Assembly: GCA_973895155.1 (NCBI GenBank)
Contig: OZ316897.1
Location: 1,054,001 to 1,118,000, forward strand
Origin: Marsupella aquatica
Lineage: Eukaryota; Marchantiophyta
Direction of reading: 5' to 3'
DNA: 64,000 nt
A program made the translations under genes and the position numbers. Under the pieces are notes generated by a model. The model did no database searches and was not told where the DNA came from. It was given only the letters and a program-made list of their open reading frames with translations. Position 1 is the first letter of the stretch; every line of letters begins with the position of its first letter. Shown here piece by piece: positions 10,610-20,031 of the stretch.

Positions 10610-13567
10610 TCATGCAAGATCAACCCAATTCCTCACCTCATAATCCTGAGCAAGATCCTCGTGCGCCTGTTGATTTTGGGTTTCCAAACGTTCTCTGACT
10701 AAATAAAAGACCTTTCTCTCCACCTCCTTGACGCCATATCTTTCCAGTTCTGCGTTTGTCCCATACGGCCGTGTCAATCCCCCACTCTCGTTCTCGAACA
10801 ATAAGTGTTTGCTTTGTACAGTAGCGGCACGTCCATATATCTCCCCAAGTTGCTGTAGAATCTCCTTCCACATTTTGGTATTTGCTGGCAAAAAATGATC
10901 ATTGTACCACTCGTCACTTACCTTTGACTGCAAAGCCAGTTTCAGATAACACCGGCGGATATGACAGAATTGGTCTCCTAGCATGGTGGTATGCCGTCGT
11001 ACCCCCAACTTTTCTCTAAGCTTGCCGTTCGCACTATGTTCATCTGCAGGTTTCTGCAAATGCTTCCGTACCAACATTAGACAAGGTCGGCTGTGTCCCG
11101 ACTTGGATTCTTTAGACTGCGCAAAACAGCCTCCACGCGGAAGAAATTTGCTGATCCCCCTCATCAGAATAGTATGCACCATGTCTTCCTTATGATGTCT
11201 ACGGCGAATTCCGAGGAGCCTGAGGCAGAAGCTAACTGCAAGCGAGCCACAGACAGCACTGCCAATGCTGGTGGTGGTTGCCATATTGCCATACAAATCT
11301 TGTACTAGTGTGAGTGACGAAAACCCAGCAGCAGCAAATGCTCCCAAAACGCATATGATCGAACAGACAAACATGAAGGCAGTGAATACCAGCCACCTTC
11401 GAAGGCTCTCAACCGAATCTTCAATATATACATTGGCCTGTGGTAGGACAGCTTCAGCACCAGCTATTACAGTGCCGATGGCACAAAAGAAGGACAAGCT
11501 GTTGAATGTCCAAAATATACGCAGCTTGGTATGTGTTGACTCGTGCCCATCACCCAAGGGGAGTTGCAGCCATCCTCCAAATGTTACACTTGCTATGACC
11601 GCAGCACCTACTAAAATTGCATTGGCTGCATCAACATAAACTTGTCTATCTCTATACAATCTCTCCACTCTATCCTTCACTTCTGGGACAGACTCCAACA
11701 GGTCCTGCATATCCCTCTTTCTCTCTTGACTTAAAGCTTCTGCCAGTTTGTGAGGATGCTGCCCGTCAGCGCTCTGGGCCAACATTCGGATCCCCTTCGA
11801 TTTTGCTTCCGGAGAGAGCAAAGATCTGACCATTTCAGTCGCCCCTACAAACACTGCCCAATGTAAAGGAGTGAATGCACAACAATCCTCTGTGTTCACT
11901 ACTAATTGTTTACTCTTGAGCAGCTCTAGAAGAACTGGAACTTTATCACTTTCACTATCACTATCACTACAGGCCATTTGCAAGGCCGTGCGCTTGAAAA
12001 TGTCAAAGTCATTGACATGAAAATTAAAAAAAGCCCACTTCATTAAACGATTCACAACTAAAGGGTGATTCCCCAAGACCGCATGATGCAATGGGGTCAT
12101 CTTGAAGGTATCACGAAGACTGTCTCTAAGGACAGTTTCTATTGTTTTCTGACTTGACTTACCTTTAAACTCTATTACCCATCCTTCAGGAAAAGTTTTA
12201 CTCACCAAATCATAAGATATAGTGAGGTCGTCCAACACTGCGTGATCACCTAGAGCTGCCGCCAGGTGAACTGCTGTCCAACCGCTATTGCGTATAATCT
12301 CGTCAGTGATTTCAGGACAGAGATAGGAAGCAGGAACTCTGCAAGAAAGGTTGTATACAGAACACACTTGCCAGAAGTGCTCACTATGCGCAATTTCAGG
12401 AATGTTTTGATCATGAACATCCTTAATCACTTGCTCAACTATCACGATTATTTTCTGTAGAGTTGCAGAACGTTCCTCGGGAGTGTCGCTACTGGCACAA
12501 TTGTGCAAGACCTCTCCTGCCACCCATTTTGTCGGACCTGGAGAGTAGGAGTGATGATACCTGGACCATGCTTTCATATTAGTTAAATCTGTGAGGCGGT
12601 CTGGTTTCCACAAATTGAAGCTCTGGATGATGTCAGACCGTCCAGAAGCACACGCCCAAGCCAAGACCACGGTCCACAAAAAGTTTTCAATCGCGGGAGT
12701 ACTGCAGCCCGAAGTCTCAATGAAGCTCAGCGGGCTCTCTTTATCAACCATTTTGAAGCGTTTCGGCTGGGTCTTCAGGGGGCTCGCTTCATCAGGATCC
12801 TTGCCAATAGCTCCTTCAAAACATTTCAGAAACCTTTCAGCTTGTTTATATGCTGTAGGGTTTGGCAGAAAACACCACAGAAGAGCTCTTTTGATGCTCT
12901 CGAAGCAATCCCCAAAACTCCATGCGCCCTTAGGATCATTGCGGTACTTTTTAAGTCGGCGACATATGCCTGTCCCAACCAGGTTAGCATTTGTCCTGTG
13001 TTCACTTAACAGCGGCACTATCTCCGGCAGGCCACACAGTACGGCCCCGTGCAAAGCTCCTAATCGGTCGTTTATTACCCAGTCGGGTTCAAATTCATCC
13101 TTCTCTGCATCAACATAGTCAATGCCGTCAAGGAACAATTGTCTTTGAATAACGTCCGGAAAGTTCAGGATGAGGTAATTCCAAGTGAGAGACACAAATG
13201 CCGAGTCGATGGGTTGAGTCCCAGACTTATTCTTCGACGGGGACGAAAGCAACAAGTCTAGCCATACAAAACGAGGATGCTCGTAATTTGCCATGAACTT
13301 TTCCATTTCTTCAACGTTATCCTCCATGCACATCACGCTTTTGAACTTGTTCCTGAACTCCTCGGCCCCCTTGCTCTTTTCCCGCTCGACGGGGACCTGG
13401 TCCAGTCGCTTCCGTAGCAGCTTCCGTCGCGCTGCTTGCTCTGATGAGTCCCCAGCTTCCTGGTTATTTTCTTCCTGCTGCCCAGCCTCATGTCGAGCTA
13501 ATGGCTCCACTCCGTCAGCGTTCATTTGTTCATGTTCCCCTGGCTCGTCTCCAGTTGACTGCTGCAT
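10610..13567 (-). CDS. Ankyrin-repeat protein with PGG-type membrane domain
   Basis: The open frame runs from 13624 to 10610; the first ATG is at 13567, giving 985 aa. The N-terminus is a Glu/Gln-rich charged region. Ankyrin-like units follow: DRLGALHGAVLCGLPEIV, GWTAVHLAAALGDHAVLDDL, KMTPLHHAVLGNHPLVVNRL and FTPLHWAVFVGATEMVRSLL. A PGG-like membrane module of about four hydrophobic helices comes next (AANAILVGAAVIASVTFGG through AVCGSLAVSFCLRLLGI). A basic cytosolic tail closes it. Plant relatives act at the plasma membrane in stress and defence signalling, but the role here is unknown. A GTGAGG donor at 10636 lies in phase 0 just before the stop, so the last codons may be intronic and the gene may continue into the mini-exons and hydrolase downstream. 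Upstream, the same frame stays open to an ATG at 13741 except for one TAG at about 13636. Confidence 0.85.
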   Translation of the reverse strand: MQQSTGDEPGEHEQMNADGVEPLARHEAGQQEENNQEAGDSSEQAARRKLLRKRLDQVPVEREKSKGAEEFRNKFKSVMCMEDNVEEMEKFMANYEHPRFVWLDLLLSSPSKNKSGTQPIDSAFVSLTWNYLILNFPDVIQRQLFLDGIDYVDAEKDEFEPDWVINDRLGALHGAVLCGLPEIVPLLSEHRTNANLVGTGICRRLKKYRNDPKGAWSFGDCFESIKRALLWCFLPNPTAYKQAERFLKCFEGAIGKDPDEASPLKTQPKRFKMVDKESPLSFIETSGCSTPAIENFLWTVVLAWACASGRSDIIQSFNLWKPDRLTDLTNMKAWSRYHHSYSPGPTKWVAGEVLHNCASSDTPEERSATLQKIIVIVEQVIKDVHDQNIPEIAHSEHFWQVCSVYNLSCRVPASYLCPEITDEIIRNSGWTAVHLAAALGDHAVLDDLTISYDLVSKTFPEGWVIEFKGKSSQKTIETVLRDSLRDTFKMTPLHHAVLGNHPLVVNRLMKWAFFNFHVNDFDIFKRTALQMACSDSDSESDKVPVLLELLKSKQLVVNTEDCCAFTPLHWAVFVGATEMVRSLLSPEAKSKGIRMLAQSADGQHPHKLAEALSQERKRDMQDLLESVPEVKDRVERLYRDRQVYVDAANAILVGAAVIASVTFGGWLQLPLGDGHESTHTKLRIFWTFNSLSFFCAIGTVIAGAEAVLPQANVYIEDSVESLRRWLVFTAFMFVCSIICVLGAFAAAGFSSLTLVQDLYGNMATTTSIGSAVCGSLAVSFCLRLLGIRRRHHKEDMVHTILMRGISKFLPRGGCFAQSKESKSGHSRPCLMLVRKHLQKPADEHSANGKLREKLGVRRHTTMLGDQFCHIRRCYLKLALQSKVSDEWYNDHFLPANTKMWKEILQQLGEIYGRAATVQSKHLLFENESGGLTRPYGTNAELERYGVKEVERKVFYLVRERLETQNQQAHEDLAQDYEVRNWVDLA

Positions 13568-13639
13568 TGCTTCGGCGTGTCTTTTTTCCTGATTCCTAGG
13601 CTCTTCTTCAGCTGACCACTCCACGATTTTCCGCTAGTA

Positions 13640-14640
13640 TGATTCCTGATACCCACGAATTTGTTGAGGTGACGCCTCCGGTACTGCTGCTTCTGAGTGA
13701 ATTTCTTCCTGCTTGTCTCGAGCTGACGTCTCCCTTGCCATTACAGGAATACACTAAACTCGCCTCGATCGGCTCTCTTCTTCCTTACGTAAGCTTCCTG
13801 CTTCCATCTCTACTGGAGCTCGAGCTTCTTACGACTTCTGCAGCACGTCTTGAGCTTCTATAGGGTTTCTTACCAGTTTCCCTTGAATTGCTTGCCCCGA
13901 CCTGACGACTCCACTGACATTCTGTGAACACCGAGAACTCAAGCCTGCTTTCGGCTGTACTTCTGCCGCTCGTCCACTCTCATTCAATTCCTAAAATCCA
14001 TCGGACCAACATCCGTGCAAAATCGATGTGAGCCCGAGCCGTTTCGAGAGGAAGCATGGTGAAGTCATATATGATCATTTATCTCTCCAAAGCGACTACA
14101 CCAGGCCAGGCAGCTGTCATTTAGGACTTCACAAGACTGGTACATACAACACGACTGAAGGAAAGGAACTGCACTGCCGACGACACCAGCGTGGACGCAT
14201 CCGATCATGAGCAGAACCTATCGAAGACCTCGAATGTGGTGAATCGAAACACACGTCAAAAGACTCGAGAGTTATCAAAGACTGTTATTCAGAGAACGAG
14301 TTAGAATACAGGACAAAACAATCAAGCTACTGTAGTGCTCCCACAATCTTGATCATGAAAACAACCGATGAGAGTGTTGGAATTCAGTACAAAATAGATA
14401 AACCTCTCCCACTGTCACGCTGACTATAAATAAATCACTGATTAGAGTGATCCTTGGTGAGCAGAGATAGAGTGCAGATGTCATGTAGCACTGACTAATT
14501 GGCTGATCTAGAGCCATTTGGTCCATTTGGACTTTGGAGTGCCTCGTGACAAAGGATGTCAGATAACGCATTGAATACAGTACGACAGAATGAAAAGGAA
14601 TCAGAATTCACTACCGTAGTCCATTTGCTTTAGATAATTA
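13640..14640. other. Upstream region of the ankyrin gene, no gene seen
   Basis: Between 13640 and 13920 a degenerate unit of about 60 bp (CTTCCTGCTTG…CGAGCTGAC) recurs. It resembles the 5' coding part of the ankyrin gene, as if the N-terminal region had expanded by tandem duplication. I see nothing supportable beyond that. The promoter of the ankyrin gene should lie here. Confidence 0.4.
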
Positions 14641-14677
14641 TATATGCTAACTAGCCCAATGCAGTGCGTGCACGAAA

Positions 14678-15470
14678 GATGTCGAGGTGATAAAAAGATG
14701 TCCAGATGATAAAAAGATGTTGAGTGATAAAAAGATATCGGGTGATAAAAAAATGTCGAGGTGATAAAAAGATGTCCAGGTGATAAAAAGATGTCGAGTG
14801 ACAAAACGATGTCAAGGTGATAAAAAGATGTCGAGATGATAAAAAGATGTCGGGGTGATACAAAGTTGTCGAGGTGATACAAAGATCAAGGTGATAAAAA
14901 GATGTTGATGTGAAAAAAAGATGTCAAAGAGAGAAAAAGATATTGAGTTGAGCAAAAGATGTCTAGATGAACAAAAGATGTTCATGAGAGAAAAGATGAG
15001 GAGGAGATAAAAACATTTTGAGATAAAAAAAAACATATGTCTAGGTGAGGCACAAATGTAAAGGTGATCAAAGATTTAGGGTTATATAATTGTTCATATA
15101 ACCCTAAACTTTAATGCCTGCGCACAGAAGATGTTGGGGTGAGGAAAAAATGTTGAGGTGATGACAATATCAAGGAGAGGGAAAGATGTCAAAGTGACAC
15201 AAAGATGTCGAGACGATGCAAAGAAATGTAGGCGAGCGTTGCACAAAAACTTTTGAGGCAAGGAAAAGATGTGAAAGCAAAGTCAAGGTGAGGAAAGTAT
15301 GTTGAGGGATGAAACAATTTTGAGGTGAGGAAAAGATGTCAAGGCAACGCAAATGAATATGGGCGAGCCCATTCTCCTTGCATTGCACAAAAAAATTGTT
15401 GTGCAAAAGATGTCATTGCATAAAAATATTGTTGTGCTAAAGATCATATGTATAAAGATGTTGTTATGGA
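14678..15470. repeat. 18-19 bp minisatellite, degenerating to the right
   Basis: The unit GATGTCGAGGTGATAAAAA is repeated about 17 times from 14678 to about 15000 with small variations, then decays into scattered GATGT…GAGG units up to about 15470. Two minus-strand frames stay open across it and encode monotonous peptides (FYHLDIFLSPRHLF). These are by-products of the repeat and are not called as genes. A 17-base C run follows at 15819-15835. Confidence 0.85.
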
Positions 15471-16549
15471 AACAATATTGTTAACAAAAGAGGTGATGTA
15501 GAAAAATTTTCATTATGTAAAAGAAATTGTTGTGTAAACACTGTTCACTTGTTGCATATAGGGTTTCATTGCATATAAATATGTCTCGGTGTAAAAGATT
15601 TAGTTTTGTAGATAAAAAATGGTTATCGTCACCAATCTTGCATCCCATTCTCTCACCAAGCATGGTCTCGCAAAGGGAGAGTTTTTTTTTGAAAAATAAT
15701 AATTTTAATTTCAATTTTTGGTGTGCACAAAAATATTAAACTATCCCCGGATTATTTTACTTCTCATCTTTTCCCCACCTTTTACTACTTTTCCCTTCCT
15801 TACTTATTTTTTCTATATCCCCCCCCCCCCCCCCCTTTTTCCTTGAGGCCAACTTCTTATCCTTATGGTGCAAGTGTCGTATCTTTTGGGGAGTGTATAA
15901 CCTCTATGAGGAACCAAAAAGTAAAATCTAATTAGCCCCATCATTGCTGTACTTTCAAGTACAATTTCCCACAGGCATATAGCATTAAATGGTCAAGTGT
16001 GCCTTGGAGGTGGTACCTTGGCCTTACGTGCCTTTGACAGTGTACCTTTGCCTCTGAAATAAAACTAAAGAGACAAATAGATGATTTTGGTATATTTGAT
16101 GGTCATTAAAAATTATCATTTCAATGGATGATCTATTCCCGCCTTTTCAAATTTTTGTAAGCAGACGAAGCCCAGAAATGGGCCGGATTCGATATTATAG
16201 TAACTTGATACTTGATATGTAGTGTCTCGTGACAAAGGGGGCCGGGTCAGACGATGCATTAATAATGTCTGACAGAATGAGGGGGACCAACAAATCTCAT
16301 TTATCGTACTTGAGTGGATCCACCAAGAGCGCACTTTCTCTCCTTAATTAATATCACATGTGAATGTGGTGCAGATCGTTTCAGGTTCAATAATCTCATC
16401 AGTCTGACTGTATGACAGTGCCTTTGGGCAGAAACCATAATGTCCGGACTCAAATAAACTCACCTTTTTTTTCCCGGCTTTGAAAGCCCAGACCGATCCA
16501 AGTAAGTATGGACGTTTTACTTGGGCATATGCACCACTAGGGTAACCCC
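15471..16549. other. AT-rich intergenic DNA left of the large element
   Basis: No gene is supported. It contains a homopolymer C run at 15819-15835 flanked by T-rich sequence. It ends at the proposed left terminus of the large transposon (16550). Confidence 0.4.
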
Positions 16550-16571
16550 TACATCAGGAAATTAGGGTTCC
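16550..16571 (+). repeat. Left terminal inverted repeat of the large element
   Basis: TACATCAGGAAATTAGG and the following GTTCC match the reverse complement of 37226-37247 with one substitution in the first 17 bases and one small gap. I see no third copy of this motif in the window. It is preceded by GGTAACCCC. Confidence 0.6.
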
Positions 16572-16599
16572 TATTATTTTACAATTAAACAATGATTTA

Positions 16600-17450
16600 T
16601 AAACCCACGAAGGTGCGATAAGAATACACTGTAAAATCATAAATGTTATCATGTTGACCTAGCATTACTGGATATTTGTGGGTGCCACAATGATTCATTG
16701 CTTTGTAATTTTCACAAAATATTACATTAACAAATCATTGGGCTCATCGTGATGATTCATTGTCAACTTATTCCACATTTATTCTTGCATGATTCTACAA
16801 TGAAATACATTGTTGGATCATTAGATTTTCATTGTTAGATCAATGTTTGGTCAATATTGTATGGACAATGTTACAATGTATTTTCAATACATTTGGTAAT
16901 AAAAACCATTCTTCAATTAATAGACTTTCATTGATAGATCAATATTTGGTCAATGTTGTCTCAATATTATAACAATGTAGTTTCAACGTCCAATCATCAA
17001 GGATCAGATTAAATTTCATTGATAATATATCAGTAAACCAGCATCTCTTCTTCTTCTATATAATGATAGGTATCTAATGTTGATAAGACAATGATAGATA
17101 CCTTTATTTTCATTAATATGTCATGGGTCATTGGTACTTACTATCTACATTATATTTTGGACAAGCATATATCAATGTTTTTCCTTATCTTCTTTGCATA
17201 ATCTCTAAGGTTTATGGATAGTTTATTTGAGGGTACAACTTTACATTTTACATCAATGTTTCAACATCTTTCATTTATCTTTACACCAATACATATTCTT
17301 ATATTCCATGTTGAACTAATAGAATGGAATTAATTTGTCATTTCAATATAGTTTCCGAGTCTAAGATACAACATTATTTCAATGTTGTTGCGTATACATT
17401 CCACATCACATTTAGGATAGGGGTACTAAAATTGACATAGGAATCACTTT
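16600..17450. repeat. Left subterminal zone rich in CATTG/CAATG motifs
   Basis: AT-rich sequence with dozens of CATTG or CAATG pentamers in both orientations (for example TGATTCATTG, CAATGTTTCAAC, TTACAATGTATT). The same vocabulary fills 36150-37210 at the other end. In CACTA-like elements, clustered short subterminal repeats are binding sites for the element's own proteins, which would fit here, but that is inference. Confidence 0.5.
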
Positions 17451-17678
17451 CGAAAGACCTTTACAAAGAGAAATATGTCAAGTATTTGCAACTATGAAAA
17501 AACTTCAAAACATTTCATTTTAAAGACAAAGACGATAAAGAGTACATGATACAAGAGGGTCAACTCATCCCTCTACCTACATTCCGTCTCTTCATATAGC
17601 CACTATAATAGTCTGCAATTATTCAATAGTCACATATCTTCCTATCATCAATTAGGACAAGACTCACTATCCTAAATC

Positions 17679-20031
17679 TCATTCCATCACAATACGAATC
17701 CTACTCATGTCCTTTCTGTATCCTTTAACTTTTTCCTCCATCTCACTCATGCACCTGTGATGGAGATGCATTCGTGATGCCTCCATCACTCTGCCCTCCA
17801 TAGCCAACTCAAGCTGCAATTACAAATGAATGATTAGAATCCATTATATGTGCAAGAAAAACCTTAATTAGAGATGTACTATACCTTAAATCTGTAATAA
17901 AGAAACTGAACACCAAACTTGTAAAGGAGTAAATAATGATACTCACATTATGAAAAAAGAATCCAGCCTGATGAACACTGATTGATATAGGACATTCTTT
18001 GTCATATCTAATTCCCTTCAGCACACGGGAAATAGAATGATGAATGGTCAAGGTACCCCATGGATCATATCTATCTCCTTCACTGTCACTCCTCCACTCT
18101 CTATTCCTTCTCAATGATGCTAATCTGTCTTTCCAGTCTGTTACAGCTATGTCTGATCCATCTCTGGGCTTAGGTGTTCCAAGCTGAGCATAGAACTCTT
18201 CCCTTAGTACCTGCAAAAACATTGAAAACATAACAGCCATAGTTAATAATCAATAAACAATACAAGTTATTATAAAACAAACACTGCAGATAACACTTCA
18301 TCAATCCAATGACTGAAAAGGACTGGATGATGAAGGAAAGAGAACTTACTCTCAAGATAGCCCCTCGCCTATCCCGAATATTGTCAAAAACTTTCCCCAT
18401 GATACTTTCTTGACCTCCTTTCCCCCATTGTGTAAAAAATTGTTCCACTTTATCTCTGTCATTCATGCCAACACCAAAAGCTTGCAAAATTCTGGGAATC
18501 AATTGATGTTCAGACGGATACAGTGTACACTCTGCATCAGAGCCAAGTAGAAATGACGAAACCACATCAGTCAATACTTTACTGACACATTCCCATCTAC
18601 AGTGTCGAGGCAGCTCCACAATCTTATGCAAAACTCCGGTTTGGATCCTCTGTAGGTTGGCCACAGTGCTCTTATATTCTTTTACTTGTTCTATCATTGC
18701 CTTGTAGTGCAATCTCTCAAAGGCATCTGGAGTATCTGTTCTCTGTCTGCACACCATGAAAACAACTATTAGTATCTTCATTGTTTTACCAAAAGCATCA
18801 AGTCTGAAAACCAAACCTTGTGAAATAAAAATAGATGTTCACATAATGATCTTTACCTGCAAGGGCTCTGATTAGCCATATCATCAGGCTGTTGTCTGCT
18901 TGGATCGCTATCAAGAACTCTACTTGGATTTCTGCTCCTATCCCAAGCCACTATCTGGTCTCTACAAAGATTAAACAAACACATTAGTTTATAATAGTAA
19001 ACTTGACATAATCTGTTAGGTAAAAGAAACTTGTATCACTTTCATATTTACCTGATAGGTCCTTCACTGTTCATAGAGTCTCTTCTGTGTACTTCTGACC
19101 TTCCTGGTCTAGGAATTTCCTCTCTGCAAAAGAGGAAAAAAACCATTAGTTCACAATACTAAACTTTACATGATCTATTAGTTAAAATAGAATTGTATAA
19201 CTATCATATGTACCTGATAGGTCTTTCACTGTTCACAGAGTCTCTTCTGTGTACTTCTGACCTTCCTGGTCTAGGAGTTTCCTCTCTGCAAAAGATTAAA
19301 AAAAACCATTAGTTTTCAATACTAAATATTACATAACCTTATACATAAAAGAGACTTGTATAACTTACATGGTTACCTCATAGGTCCTTCATTGTTCACA
19401 GAGTCTCTTCTCTGCACTTCCGGCCTTCCTGGTCTAGGAGTTTCCTCTTCCTCTCTGCATTTTAACAAAATGCGAATGGCAAATTATTGAATCGTCAATT
19501 CCAATACAGTTCACAAACCTAAAGCAAAAATTAATAAATTAAATCAAGAGTACAATGTACCTGATATTTTCGTCATCAGCCAGATCAACATACTTCCTTC
19601 TCTTGGTTGTTGTAACATCTGTTTCATTACCAGTGGTAGACCTGGGCCTGGGTGCCCTCTGTGTTTGAAATCTACACAATCCCAAGAAAGAGAAGGTTAT
19701 ATAATCATATAAATCTAGATCATCTCAATAGCAATACATTTTTAAAAAACACCTTGTACCTCATGTAAGGTGAGTGCCTTCCACTGCCTCCATCTTCTTC
19801 TGGAGTTGTTTCATTTCTGATGGGGGATTCCGATGTACCCATGTTCAATTTTTTCCTGGCGGCACCATGCCTAGTGCGAAGGGACCAGTCATTGTCTTGA
19901 GATGAAAAAATTCCTTCAGCGGATGCTGTGTTAGCTCTCCCTTTACCCTGAGTTGGTTTTCTCTGTGATGACATCACAATGTCATAAGCTGCAGCGGGCC
20001 CATTGGCTGTCAACCGTCTTCTACAAGTCAT
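17679..20031 (-). CDS. Nine-exon gene of unknown function, probably encoded by the transposon
   Basis: Exons (minus): 20031-19760, 19671-19561, 19454-19377, 19285-19214, 19123-19052, 18961-18857, 18746-18350, 18210-17947 and 17813-17679. All have GT-AG borders and compatible phases, giving 501 aa from ATG 20031 to TGA 17679. The N-terminus is basic and Ser/Thr-rich with likely nuclear-localisation patches (TTTKRRKYVDLADDENI). Exons 3-5 are tandem copies of one module (TPRPGRSEVHRRDSVNSE). The C-terminal half is helical (LHYKAMIEQVKEYKSTVANL, then RCMSEMEEKVKGYRKDMSRI) with no fold I recognise. It reads toward the left terminus, mirroring the transposase on the right. A DNA-binding or accessory role like that of the second protein in two-gene DNA transposons is plausible but unproven. 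Confidence 0.7.
19052..19454 (-). repeat. Three tandem copies of a cassette exon
   Basis: Exons 19454-19377 (78 nt), 19285-19214 (72 nt) and 19123-19052 (72 nt) are near-identical and share the reading EETPRPGRSEVHRRDSVNSE. The introns between them are also similar (AACCATTAGTT…, GTACCTGATAGG), so the repeat unit is exon plus intron, about 165 bp. Each exon starts and ends in phase 2, so copy number can change without a frameshift. Confidence 0.9.

Noticed and set aside
14601-15406. Minus-strand frames of 70-93 codons with FYHLDIFLSPRHL repeats
   Set aside because: They are translations of the 18-19 bp minisatellite in several frames at once and have no independent support.
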